Shown one piece after another: positions 54,110 through 62,676 of a DNA stretch of 64,000 nucleotides. Position 1 is the stretch's first letter. Each line of letters begins with the position of its first letter. Origin of the DNA: JADMJV01 sp964649085 (lineage in GTDB: Bacteria; Vulcanimicrobiota; Xenobia; Xenobiales; JADMJV01). The position numbers and the translations under genes are program-made. The stretch is from NCBI GenBank assembly GCA_964649085.1, contig CAZYPN010000017.1:51393-115392 (forward strand), read 5' to 3'. The notes under the pieces are model-generated. The model made no database searches and was not told where the DNA came from. It worked only from the letters and a program-made list of their open reading frames with translations.

Positions 54110-54871
54110 TTAACGAATCAGGAACATTTCGTCGGAGCCGGGCAGCGAACCACCGCCGCCTTCTGGGCCCTTGGCTTCAATGAGTTCCACGGTGACGCGG
54201 ATGGCGGTGGACACCGAGGCGCCAGGAGCCGTGATCTCGGTTTCAGTTTCCACTCTTGAGCGAACCAGGCGGCCCTGCTTGTGCCCAAAGTTGGTCACGC
54301 CCTTGGCCGTAATCTTCTGTTCGACGTTCTCTTGAAGAGCAATCGTTTCCGTAGGGCAATTCACGTGAATCGCTGCCGTCTCGTAGCCGAGTACATGCTC
54401 GAAGCCGTTGAGCGTGTAGTTATAAGTCAGGGTAACCTGTTTGCTGCCGGTCTGATTGCCATCGTTATCATACAGAGGGATATCCATCTTGCTATCGCCG
54501 GTCCAGCTGTCTTTCAACTTCACCGAACGCTCGGGGAAGGCTGGCTGGGAGAACGGGAAGTCGACACTGGTTCGAACAATTTCACCGCTCTTCTTCATGA
54601 CGATGGTGATGGTCTGACCTACGGTCGGCAGCGTCATCACCTGACCATCCCGCTGCATGGTTCCCTTTTCGATGGTCACGTCGACCGTCATCTGACCGTC
54701 GGGAGATACGCCTTTGACGGTCTGGAGCATCGTGATCTCGAGCTGAGACTGAGCCGTTTGAGGCGCCTGACCATCTTCCTTGATCGACTGAGTGGAAAGT
54801 ACTTCCGTCTTGTAGCGGAGGGCCTCACCTACGCTCATTTGGTAGGCTAAGGTTATCGCCTCGTCAAACAT
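54110..54871 (-). CDS. hypothetical protein (DUF6263-like)
   Basis: A 253-residue strand-rich protein: ATG 54871 follows GAGGAG, so the long upstream extension is not used. It begins FDEAITLAYQMSVGEALRYKTE and has repeated amphipathic strands (SVKLKDSWTGDSKMDI, KQVTLTYNYTLNGFEHVL). The pattern recalls DUF6263-type proteins; the match is tentative. No signal peptide is visible at the chosen start. Divergent from the ECF sigma gene. Confidence 0.65.
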   Translation of the reverse strand: MFDEAITLAYQMSVGEALRYKTEVLSTQSIKEDGQAPQTAQSQLEITMLQTVKGVSPDGQMTVDVTIEKGTMQRDGQVMTLPTVGQTITIVMKKSGEIVRTSVDFPFSQPAFPERSVKLKDSWTGDSKMDIPLYDNDGNQTGSKQVTLTYNYTLNGFEHVLGYETAAIHVNCPTETIALQENVEQKITAKGVTNFGHKQGRLVRSRVETETEITAPGASVSTAIRVTVELIEAKGPEGGGGSLPGSDEMFLIR

Positions 54872-55033
54872 GAAACAGCTCCTCGCTAGGTAATCGCTCG
54901 GCCCACTTTCTCTGCAGTGTTTCTTTCTCCTTTGCCCCGTAGGTTTGTTCTGCAGGGTTTGAACATGTTGACGGGAAAAGGCTTCCTGCTTACGGCAGGG
55001 GGAAAATGAGAAAAATTTTAGGACTGTCACTGC

Positions 55034-55633
55034 GTGGCCCGTTCAGAGGCTGAAATAGTCGAGGCTTGCCTCAACGGCAACAGTGGAGCTTGGGATGAGC
55101 TCTACCGGCTTTACTATGCGAAGATTCGCCGCATCATCGGCTTCCGTCGTTGGGGCTTTAGTGCCAATGAAGTGGAGGACGGCATCCAGGAAGTCTTCCT
55201 GGAGGTGGTTCGCTCCTTGCCACGCTTTCGAGGCGAAGCCAATCTTTCTACCTTCATCACGCGGTTGGCAAAAAATCGATGCATCTCTCATCTGCGCAAG
55301 AAAACGGCACTGAAACGTGGCAAAGAAGAACTGGGCTACGTGCTTGAGGAAGGCAAAGGCGAGGATGAGGGACCGCGGGCCCTGGCCGTGGAGCCCGGTG
55401 CCGGTCCCGAAGAAACCTTGCTGGGCAACCATGACGCCCGCGCCCTGGTCAAAGCTCTCGAAGAACTTGGTCCCGACTGCCAACAAATCATCCGCCTGCG
55501 CTACTTCCAGCAGCAGTCCTACAACGAGATTTGCGGTTTGCTAGAGCTACCTCTGGGCACGGTGTGCTCCCGCCTGAAGCGCTGCCTGATGAAGCTGAAG
55601 AGCCTGCTCGATAAGGAACAGGTAGGGGTATGA
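55034..55633 (+). CDS. ECF sigma factor
   Basis: A 199-residue extracytoplasmic-function sigma factor. Region 2 shows DGIQEVFLEVVRSLPRF and STFITRLAKNRCISHLRK. Region 4 shows GPDCQQIIRLRYFQQQSYNE and LPLGTVCSRLKRCLMKLK. An acidic linker separates them. It is followed by a large single-TM protein that may be its anti-sigma factor. No clear ECF promoter (GGAAC-type) is seen upstream. Confidence 0.94.
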   Translation: MARSEAEIVEACLNGNSGAWDELYRLYYAKIRRIIGFRRWGFSANEVEDGIQEVFLEVVRSLPRFRGEANLSTFITRLAKNRCISHLRKKTALKRGKEELGYVLEEGKGEDEGPRALAVEPGAGPEETLLGNHDARALVKALEELGPDCQQIIRLRYFQQQSYNEICGLLELPLGTVCSRLKRCLMKLKSLLDKEQVGV

Positions 55634-55750
55634 AATTTTTCCTTCTCGGTTGCGACCGACCCTGGAAAGTAGCTCAAAGGAGCAAAGCTCCCGGTGCCAA
55701 CCCGTCGGGGGGCGTATTGGTTCCAACGAGCCTGAGGGAGTGTTCTGACG

Positions 55751-57778
55751 GTGGATAGTCACGACTCTGGAATCGACGAGAAGCTCGTTCCTTTCGTAGA
55801 AGGCGCACTGGCTGAGGCCGACCGACGTGAGGTGTTGCAGGCATTGCCTCAGCAGCCGTCGCTCAATCAAGAGGTGCGCCAGCTTCGCGAAATCATTATG
55901 ACGCTGCGCAACCAGTCGGCCCAGGGTCTCACCTACCGTTCGCCGGTGGAGTCGCCCCCCGATCAGGTGGTCGACTATGCGCTTCAAAGCGAGCAATGGA
56001 GCCGCACCGCCACGCGTCAGTTCCAGCTTCAGCTTTTGGAGTCGCCCGATCTGGCCAACGAAATTGCCATCCTGCGAGAACTGGAACAGGAGCTTCAGCA
56101 GCCCTGCGAAGCGCCTGCCGCCATTCCCGAAATGCCGGCCGCATTGCGGGGTGCAATTCAGGATGCCTACGGACGCTCGGCACCCGAGCCTGCCTGGAAA
56201 AAGAGCCTTGCTGCCGTCTTTGCCTGGGTGGCAACCCTGAACATTCGCCTGGTCGGAGCAGCCGTGGCCGGAGTCACCGTTGTAGTAGCCGGCGTTGGCT
56301 TTGGGCGCTACGCCCATCAACAATTGGGAACTCCGGCGGCCACGGTGGGCATGGCCAGCCCCACTCCGGAGGTGAAAACCGAGGTTGCCGCCGCTGCTCC
56401 TGCAGCCTCGCCGGCGCTGCCCGGCCAGCAGGTGGCATTGCTGAAGGACAAGGTGCTGCCCGAAGACCTGCCTCATCTCTCAAGGCTACTTTGGGAAAAA
56501 CAGGTTTCCCACTCGTACCGTGAGGGCCAGATTTTTGTCGCCCAGAGCGATGTTGAGCGGGCATGGGCCGCGCTGAATCTCAACGAGAAGCTGGCTGACG
56601 CCACGCCCCTGAAAACCAAGCCCGCACCCGGGCCAGGAGACAAGAAAGACCCGCTGGCAGGCATGGTTGGCATGGCACCGGAGTCGATCCGGAAGAAGGT
56701 CGAATCGCCATCCACCAGCAAAGGCGACACCTCGGTCCGGCCAACTGCGGCCAAAACTTCGCCTGTAGCCCCTGCCAGTCAACCGGCACCCGCTGCGGTC
56801 CCGGGAATTGCCTTTGAACCCGGCGAGCCTGACTCTGGGGGCCATAACGACGAAGCGTCGCCAGCCGAGGGATTCGATGCCAACTACAATGTCGTCGAGG
56901 AACGAAATCGCAGAGCGGAAAGGCCACCGGCCACGGCTACCTCCCGGCCTCCCGTTCGTGCTGTGTCCCGGCAGCCCGTGGCCCCAACCCGCCCGGCTCC
57001 TCCTGAACCCGCCGCTCCTCCACCAGAGGAAGAAGCCGCGGTGGCCCCGCCCGTGCAGCAAATGCGCCAGGCACCTTCACAACTGGCAATTCCCGCCAGC
57101 AAAGACAACCAAAAAGAATCTCAAGGCATGGGCTCGATCCTTCGGGGCAACCCCGAGCCCGCCCGGCGCACCGCTCCTGGCCGCCAGCAAGTAGCCGCTC
57201 AGCCGGAACCGGTTCCTGCGCCGGTGCCCCCGCCAGCGGCAACTCGCCCCCAGGACAACGAAACCCTGGGCTATCTGCCCGAGAGTCAGGGGGCACCCAA
57301 GCGCCAGGAGGACCTGGAAGAGCCTCCTGCCCCAGGTGCGGTGGTCGTCCAGGCCGGAGCCGCCGAGGATGCCCCACGACCGAATACGGTCGAACTGAAG
57401 TCTCGCAGCAGCAGTGCCAATCCACTGCCCTCGGGCGGCACGGCTCCTGCCCTGCAAGGCGGAATGAAGCCCGTGCCCAAGCTGCGGGAACGCGATGGCA
57501 GCCAGACCAGCGACAAACTGTCGATGAGCAACTCAAACTTCGAAGTTTCTGGGGACGCTCCTTACGAGGTGGCCATGCTGCCCGTCGTCAAGAAGCTGAT
57601 CGAAGACCAGATTGGCGAGGCTCGAGTTCAAATGGAACGGAAAGACGACGGGAACTTGTTGATCACGATCCGTCCCGCTCGTACGCTCAATCCTCAGGAG
57701 GTTGAAAAGTTGCGCAAGTTCGTGCGAAAGAAGCTCGAACTCAAGGATGAAGACACCGTCGTCATCCGCCAACCCTGA
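55751..57778 (+). CDS. single-TM protein, probable anti-sigma-like partner
   Basis: A 675-residue protein from GTG 55751, ~117 bp after the sigma gene. Residues ~1-150 are helical and acidic (DEKLVPFVEGALAEADRREV), like anti-sigma cytoplasmic domains but without the ZAS HxxxCxxC motif. One TM (RLVGAAVAGVTVVVAGVG, ~residue 165-185) follows, then ~370 residues of Pro/Ala-rich linker and a small folded C-terminal domain (LLITIRPARTLNPQEVEKL). The layout suits a membrane sensor; the anti-sigma role is inferred from position. Confidence 0.65.
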   Translation: MDSHDSGIDEKLVPFVEGALAEADRREVLQALPQQPSLNQEVRQLREIIMTLRNQSAQGLTYRSPVESPPDQVVDYALQSEQWSRTATRQFQLQLLESPDLANEIAILRELEQELQQPCEAPAAIPEMPAALRGAIQDAYGRSAPEPAWKKSLAAVFAWVATLNIRLVGAAVAGVTVVVAGVGFGRYAHQQLGTPAATVGMASPTPEVKTEVAAAAPAASPALPGQQVALLKDKVLPEDLPHLSRLLWEKQVSHSYREGQIFVAQSDVERAWAALNLNEKLADATPLKTKPAPGPGDKKDPLAGMVGMAPESIRKKVESPSTSKGDTSVRPTAAKTSPVAPASQPAPAAVPGIAFEPGEPDSGGHNDEASPAEGFDANYNVVEERNRRAERPPATATSRPPVRAVSRQPVAPTRPAPPEPAAPPPEEEAAVAPPVQQMRQAPSQLAIPASKDNQKESQGMGSILRGNPEPARRTAPGRQQVAAQPEPVPAPVPPPAATRPQDNETLGYLPESQGAPKRQEDLEEPPAPGAVVVQAGAAEDAPRPNTVELKSRSSSANPLPSGGTAPALQGGMKPVPKLRERDGSQTSDKLSMSNSNFEVSGDAPYEVAMLPVVKKLIEDQIGEARVQMERKDDGNLLITIRPARTLNPQEVEKLRKFVRKKLELKDEDTVVIRQP

Positions 57779-57793
57779 CTCTCTCGGTAAGCG

Positions 57794-58693
57794 ATGCACC
57801 CCAACCTCGTTGTGAGCAACTTCAAGCGCCGTTCGCCTCACCGCGGGGGGCCCTTGTCATTCGAACTCTACCCCGGCGAGGTGATGGGGGTCATCGGTCC
57901 CCATTCCTCTGGCAAAGGGCAGTTACTCAACTGCATCGCGGGTGACTGGTGTCCCCGCGGCTGCCAGATCTCGATTCAGGGCAAGCCGCTGGGCGAATCA
58001 CGCTCCAAGGTTTCCCTGGTCGGCCCCCAGCCCGGCATCTTCCCCGAGATGACCGCCCAGGAATTTCTCGAGTTTTTTGCCGAGAGCTATGGAGTTCCTT
58101 ACCACTATCGCCCCTACCTGATCTGGGACAGCTTGCAGGCCGTCGGCCTGATCGGTAGGGGTCAGCAAGCGCTGGCCAGCTTCGGCCCCACCGACCGACA
58201 TCGGTTGAGCCTGGCCCGGGCTATGGTCTCTCATCCTGCCGTGGTGGTGGTGGAGGGCCTTCTGGAAAAGGTCGAGCCCGACCTGATACCAGACTTCGTT
58301 CAAATTCTGCAAAAGATCCGCCAGAGCGGGGCGGCAGTTGTGATCAGCGCGCTCTCGTTGGGCCCTCTGATGGGATTGTGCAGCCACCTGTGCGTATTGG
58401 TCACCGACCGGCCCCTGATCTGCGGAGAGATGTCCAACCTGCTTCCCAAGCTTGTTCATCTTAAGATGATGCAGGTACAGTTCCTGACCGGCTTCGCCCA
58501 GGCCATTCGCAGATTAGAGCAGGCAGAAGGAGTGTTTCATCTCTCAACCTCAACGGTGACCCACAATCTGGTCCGCTTTCTCTATGACGGGCAGAACCGC
58601 CAGTTCTCCGAAGTACTCGATGAACTGCAACGCCACGGCTGTTCTATTGTCAGCGTTGCGGAAGATCACTCGTTCCTCGGGCGCTGGCCCTGA
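57794..58693 (+). CDS. degenerate ABC-type ATP-binding protein
   Basis: A 299-residue protein with the ABC fold outline but altered motifs. The Walker A equivalent is GPHSSGKGQLL (Gly for Thr/Ser after Lys), the signature region is FGPTDRHRLSLARAM (LSGGQ lost), the Walker B-like strand is VVVVEGLLEK, and the switch His is absent (VVISALSLG). ATP hydrolysis is unlikely. It lies 15 bp after the anti-sigma-like gene, so it may be a regulatory pseudo-ATPase of that system. Confidence 0.7.
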   Translation: MHPNLVVSNFKRRSPHRGGPLSFELYPGEVMGVIGPHSSGKGQLLNCIAGDWCPRGCQISIQGKPLGESRSKVSLVGPQPGIFPEMTAQEFLEFFAESYGVPYHYRPYLIWDSLQAVGLIGRGQQALASFGPTDRHRLSLARAMVSHPAVVVVEGLLEKVEPDLIPDFVQILQKIRQSGAAVVISALSLGPLMGLCSHLCVLVTDRPLICGEMSNLLPKLVHLKMMQVQFLTGFAQAIRRLEQAEGVFHLSTSTVTHNLVRFLYDGQNRQFSEVLDELQRHGCSIVSVAEDHSFLGRWP

Positions 58694-58827
58694 GAGACCC
58701 TTGGGAGAAAGTTTTCGAAGAAGTTTTCGTACTGGAGGAGAATCTCTTACATCGTGGAACGGCCCTGCGTAACAAAGGCTAAATGAGAGCCCAGCCCATG
58801 GGCCTCGATAAATGAGGAGGAGCCGCA

Positions 58828-59394
58828 ATGAAGTTTCGTCCATGGATGTCCGTCGCTGCAACGGCGACGTTGGCCCTTGGGCTTTTCTGCTTTGGACCCA
58901 GTCCGGCAGCAGCCGATAATGAGGTTTTGATCAAAGAGACTCAAACCCAGAGTGACTGGGGCGCGCTGCGCTACAAACTGTATCAGTATCCGGGCAAGAA
59001 CAACGCCTTCTTTATGTATCCTAAGAGCTACATCACCTACGACATCGTCAACGGGAAGTGGTTCCAGGTAGACCATATTCGGGCCGAAACCGAAATCAAC
59101 CCGGCCAACAATCCCGAGCACGTGTTTATGCCCATCGCCCCAAGGCCTGCGGTCATCCGGCACGAGAAGCTCACCGTGACGCTCTATACCCCGGATATGA
59201 AAGTACTGGGAGTTTTCCCCGATGTGCGCCTGCGCAACTGGTACAACATCCCCCGCGACGGCAACGACTACGAGCGCCTGATCTGTAAGGTGGAGTGCCA
59301 GGCCAACGAGAACATCGATTTCAAGATGCGCGTCTGGAACCCCATCGACCCGGTTATGGCCGAGCCCTTGCCCAACGAGCGCTTCCGCTACTAG
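58828..59394 (+). CDS. secreted hypothetical protein
   Basis: A 188-residue exported protein. The signal peptide (MKFRPWMSVAATATLALGLF, then a GPSPAAADNE cleavage region) is followed by a strand-rich domain with VDHIRAETEINPANN and VFPDVRLRNWYNIPRD. GAGGAG precedes ATG 58828. No family is recognised. It is monocistronic and ended by a strong bidirectional terminator. Confidence 0.75.
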   Translation: MKFRPWMSVAATATLALGLFCFGPSPAAADNEVLIKETQTQSDWGALRYKLYQYPGKNNAFFMYPKSYITYDIVNGKWFQVDHIRAETEINPANNPEHVFMPIAPRPAVIRHEKLTVTLYTPDMKVLGVFPDVRLRNWYNIPRDGNDYERLICKVECQANENIDFKMRVWNPIDPVMAEPLPNERFRY

Positions 59395-59409
59395 GCAGGC
59401 TCAACGCGC

Positions 59410-59442
59410 AAAAAAAGCCACCCCACGGGGTGGCTTTTTTTT
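59410..59442. terminator. bidirectional rho-independent terminator
   Basis: A-run, GCCACCC stem with GGGTGGC, loop CACG, and T-run. It serves the forward secreted gene and the reverse dapE gene, whose stop lies in its edge. Confidence 0.9.
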
Positions 59443-60481
59443 ATTGCAGCAGGCTCCGGAGCAGACGATAGTTTTCTATCACTCGGGAAGCCTCTACCCA
59501 CTCATCGGCCTGGTGGGCCTGGGCCGGATCGCCGGGTCCGAAGTTGAAAGCCGGAATACCCCGCTGGTCGAGACGGGCTACATCGGTCCAGGCTTGCTTG
59601 GGCTGCACCACCAACCGATGAGCGTCGATCCACTGGCGAACTCGGGGGTGCTCCAGGCGAACCGAGCCGGAGGGGGCCCCATCGAGAACCTCTACCTCGG
59701 GTCCCGGGCCAATCCAATCTCGCAGCTCCTGTTCGGCCTGGGGCAGCGGTTTGCCCGGGGCGAACCGCTGGTTCACGTTGAGCGTAAAGCGATCGGGAAC
59801 GGCGTTGCTGGGGCCAGGGCTGAAAGCCTGGGTGGCGCTGAGCACTTCGAAGAACTCCAACCCCTGACTGAACACCGACCGGGGCTGAACCTGCGCCAAC
59901 CGCTGAAGGAAGGGAAGAGCTTCGTAAATCGCATTGCGACCTTGCCAGGGACGGGCACTGTGGGCGCGCTTCCCTTGAAAATGAACACGAGCCTGAATGC
60001 TGCCTACACACCCAGCCTGAATCTGATTCAGCGTAGGCTCCAGCACCACCGCAAAGTCTACCGTGGGAAGTCCTTCCAGCAGCGGCTCAAGACCGTTATC
60101 GGCATAGGGTCCCTCCTCGCGATCGTAAAACAAACCCACCAGGTCGACGGATGATTCCAGGTGATGCTCCAGCAGCTCCATCATCACCGCCACACCGGAC
60201 TTCATGTCCGAGGCGCCACAACCGAAAATCCGGTCTCCTTCGACATCGGTGCGCTGGCGGTCTGCCTCAGGCACTGTGTCGAGGTGCCCTACCAGCGCAA
60301 CCCTGACCTGGCGGTTGCGGCTGGGGGGTTCAACGCGGAAGCCACAACGAAAGGTCTGGATGTGAGCCTGGGGCAACTGACGCTGGCACCACGAAAGCAT
60401 TTGTTCGAATATTTGCTGTTCTTGGCAAGTGGGACTGGGAATGGACAGTAGCCAGCGAACCTTATCAAGAAGGTCAGACAT
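59441..60481 (-). CDS. dapE: succinyl-diaminopimelate desuccinylase (M20 family)
   Basis: A 346-residue M20 metallopeptidase converting N-succinyl-L,L-DAP to L,L-DAP in lysine and peptidoglycan precursor synthesis. Metal and catalytic segments are VALVGHLDTVPEA (His, Asp), GCGASDMKSGVAVMM (bridging Asp) and FYDREEGPYADNGLE (Glu pair). The dimerisation domain has GKRAHSARPWQGRNAI, and the C-terminal NFGPGDPAQAHQADEWV carries the last His. It overlaps dapD by 8 bp. Confidence 0.93.
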   Translation of the reverse strand: MSDLLDKVRWLLSIPSPTCQEQQIFEQMLSWCQRQLPQAHIQTFRCGFRVEPPSRNRQVRVALVGHLDTVPEADRQRTDVEGDRIFGCGASDMKSGVAVMMELLEHHLESSVDLVGLFYDREEGPYADNGLEPLLEGLPTVDFAVVLEPTLNQIQAGCVGSIQARVHFQGKRAHSARPWQGRNAIYEALPFLQRLAQVQPRSVFSQGLEFFEVLSATQAFSPGPSNAVPDRFTLNVNQRFAPGKPLPQAEQELRDWIGPGPEVEVLDGAPSGSVRLEHPRVRQWIDAHRLVVQPKQAWTDVARLDQRGIPAFNFGPGDPAQAHQADEWVEASRVIENYRLLRSLLQ

Positions 60482-61289
60482 CGACCTGAAACTCTCGCAA
60501 GGCCTGGTTCAATGAAGTTTTCAGGTCGGTACTGGCACTGCGACGTCCGATAATCAGAGCACACGGCACCTGGTAGGTTCCGGCCGCAAATTCCTTGGTC
60601 CGGGTTCCTGGAATCACCACCGAACGTGCGGGCACCCGGCCGCGATAGGTCACCGGTTCGGGGCCCGTAACATCGATAATGGCGGTCGAAGCCGTCAGGA
60701 CGACATTGGCTCCGAGCACAGCCTGCTCTTCCACCAGCACGCCCTCAACCACGATGCAACGACTACCGATAAAAGCGCCGTCTTCCACAATGACAGGACG
60801 AGCTGCTGCAGGCTCAAGAACCCCGCCCAGGCCAACCCCGCCCGACAAATGTACCCCTTTGCCCACCTGAGCACAGCTACCTACGGTAGCCCAGGTGTCC
60901 ACCATGGAACCTTCACCCACCCGGGCTCCGATGTTGACGTATCCGGGCATCAAAATGCAGCCCGGTTCAAGAAAGCTGCCGTAACGCGCCGTGCCCGGCG
61001 GCACCACGCGTACTCCGGTGCCAGCCCAACCCCGTTTCAGGGGAATCTTGTCAAAGAACTCAAACGGCGCCAGTTCCATGGTTTTCATCTCGGCCACGCC
61101 GAAATACAACAAAATCGCCTGCTTGATCCAGCTATGAACGACCCACTCGGAATCGCGCTTCTCAGCCACCCGCAATCGCCCCTGATCGAGAGCTTCCAGC
61201 ACGGCCAACACGGCCTCTCGATATTGTGGCTCTTGCAGCCGTTGACGATCTTCGAAAGCCCGGGTTATCAAGGTTTCCAGCTCAGTCAT
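60474..61289 (-). CDS. dapD: tetrahydrodipicolinate N-succinyltransferase
   Basis: A 271-residue left-handed beta-helix acyltransferase of the succinylase DAP branch, acting just before DapE-type desuccinylation. Seen are the N-terminal helical part (WVVHSWIKQAILLYF), hexapeptide repeats (EPGCILMPGYVNIGARVGEG, GSCAQVGKGVHLSGGVGLGG) and the signature GAFIGSRCIVVEGVLVEEQA. ATG 61289 lies 14 bp after the SDR-like gene. dapD overlaps dapE. An aminotransferase (DapC) is not in the window. Confidence 0.95.
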   Translation of the reverse strand: MTELETLITRAFEDRQRLQEPQYREAVLAVLEALDQGRLRVAEKRDSEWVVHSWIKQAILLYFGVAEMKTMELAPFEFFDKIPLKRGWAGTGVRVVPPGTARYGSFLEPGCILMPGYVNIGARVGEGSMVDTWATVGSCAQVGKGVHLSGGVGLGGVLEPAAARPVIVEDGAFIGSRCIVVEGVLVEEQAVLGANVVLTASTAIIDVTGPEPVTYRGRVPARSVVIPGTRTKEFAAGTYQVPCALIIGRRSASTDLKTSLNQALREFQVDV

Positions 61290-61303
61290 GTCACTCTCAT
61301 TTC

Positions 61304-62020
61304 TCAACGAATGTTCTCTCCGCCATCCAGCACCAGCATCTGTCCCGTCATAAAGTCAGCGCCCGAAGCCAGATACACCACGGCTTCCGCCACGTCGAGC
61401 GTGGAGCACAGGCGCTTCAGCGGGATGGACTTTTGCAAACTCTGCCGCAGTTCGGGGCCGCTCTCATCGATCCAGGGTTCATCGAGCATACCGCAGGCCA
61501 CCGTATTCACCCGGATAAAAGGGGCGAGCTCGCGAGCCAGCGAGCGGGTCAAAGAATGTACCGCCGCCGAGGTGGCGGCGAACGGCAGGTGATCTCCTGT
61601 CAGGCAGGAGGTGGTGGTCACATTGATCATCCGCCCGAACTGCTGTTCCATCATGACCAGTGAAGCCGCTCGCGAGACATTGAAGGTGGACTGAAGATTG
61701 CCCTGCAGCACCTCACCCCAAAGTGCCTCGTTGATTTCGTGCAGGGGGGCGTCGTTCCAGGCATAGAAATTGTTCACCAGCACATCCAAACGTCCAAACG
61801 ACTCGAGGCAGGCCAGCATGGCCGCCTGCACCGAGTCTTCCTGACGAGCCTCAAAGGGATAGGCCAGGATATGACTGTCAGCCTCCGACTGCAGAAAGAA
61901 GACGTCTTCCTGGGGCCCGTTGACGAGGAGATTGAAGCCGGAACGGGCCAACTGTAAGCAGATCGCCTGACCGGCCAGCCCGTTCCAGTCGGCCACGAGA
62001 GCCACAGGAGGTTCGCTCAT
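61304..62020 (-). CDS. SDR-fold protein lacking the catalytic Tyr/Lys
   Basis: A 238-residue short-chain dehydrogenase/reductase homologue. The Rossmann layout is clear (LVALVADWNGLAGQAICLQL-like start, DVLVNNFYAW, FAATSAAVHSLTRSLAREL, IRVNTVACGML, LASGADFMTGQMLVLDGGEN). The YxxxK dyad is changed to FxxxS, and the TGxxxGxG cofactor loop is altered to ADWNGLAG. It is therefore probably not a typical oxidoreductase. It is first in the operon with dapD and dapE. Confidence 0.75.
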   Translation of the reverse strand: MSEPPVALVADWNGLAGQAICLQLARSGFNLLVNGPQEDVFFLQSEADSHILAYPFEARQEDSVQAAMLACLESFGRLDVLVNNFYAWNDAPLHEINEALWGEVLQGNLQSTFNVSRAASLVMMEQQFGRMINVTTTSCLTGDHLPFAATSAAVHSLTRSLARELAPFIRVNTVACGMLDEPWIDESGPELRQSLQKSIPLKRLCSTLDVAEAVVYLASGADFMTGQMLVLDGGENIR

Positions 62021-62079
62021 CCTCAAACGTTCTTAATGCCCGCATCTCGGCCCTTCGTGGAGGAAAAGAAAGGTATTCC

Positions 62080-62631
62080 TTGAGTCAACCAGAAGTTGTT
62101 GGCCGCGTCACGATCGAATTTGTCAAGGAGTCCTGGTCTCGAATGGGTATGCGCCGAATGAAAGTCGACAAACTGGGGATTGATTTGCTTACCCATGACC
62201 CGGTCGTCATCCTGAAAGACATGGAAGGCAAACGTTCTCTGCCGATTCTCATTGGCCCCTTCGAAGCCACGGCGATCGCCCTGGCGCTGGAAGGCACCCA
62301 GGTACCGCGGCCTCTTTCCCACGACCTGATGAAGTCGGTGATTGAAGCCCTGAAGGCGAAGGTTGACCGGATTGTGATCCACGACATTCAAGACAATACG
62401 TTCTATGCCAAGGTCGTGCTTGAATCAGGCCTGGGCAAACTCGAAATCGATGCCCGGCCGAGTGACTCCATCGCTCTGGCTTTGCGAACGAACAGTCCGA
62501 TCTACGTCTCCGAACGAATCATTTTGGAGGAGACGGTCGAGGACAAGACCGAGGACACAAAAGAGCTTGGTGATTTTCGCAAGTTCATCGACAATCTGCG
62601 CCCCAGCGATTTCCTCAAGGAAGATAAATAG
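62080..62631 (+). CDS. bifunctional nuclease family protein (DUF151)
   Basis: A 183-residue BFN/DUF151 protein: MKVDKLGIDLLTHDPVVILKD, LPILIGPFEATAIALALEG, PRPLSHDLMKSVIEAL, DARPSDSIALALRTNSPIYVS. TTG 62080 is kept because AAAGG lies 6 bp upstream, but most relatives begin near residue 27, so ATG 62143 or 62158 may be real. Plant homologues cut DNA and RNA; the role in bacteria is unclear. Confidence 0.88.
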   Translation: MSQPEVVGRVTIEFVKESWSRMGMRRMKVDKLGIDLLTHDPVVILKDMEGKRSLPILIGPFEATAIALALEGTQVPRPLSHDLMKSVIEALKAKVDRIVIHDIQDNTFYAKVVLESGLGKLEIDARPSDSIALALRTNSPIYVSERIILEETVEDKTEDTKELGDFRKFIDNLRPSDFLKEDK

Positions 62632-62639
62632 CCCGGCGC

Positions 62640-62676
62640 TTTACCCTGGAACTTCCCACGGTATAATAATCGTGGA
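62640..62676 (+). promoter_or_regulatory. promoter of the disordered-protein gene, probably leaderless
   Basis: TTTACC and a perfect TATAAT (62662-62667) are 16 bp apart. The -10 ends only 8 bp before ATG 62676, so transcription would begin at or just before the start codon. No ribosome site fits between. Confidence 0.55.
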
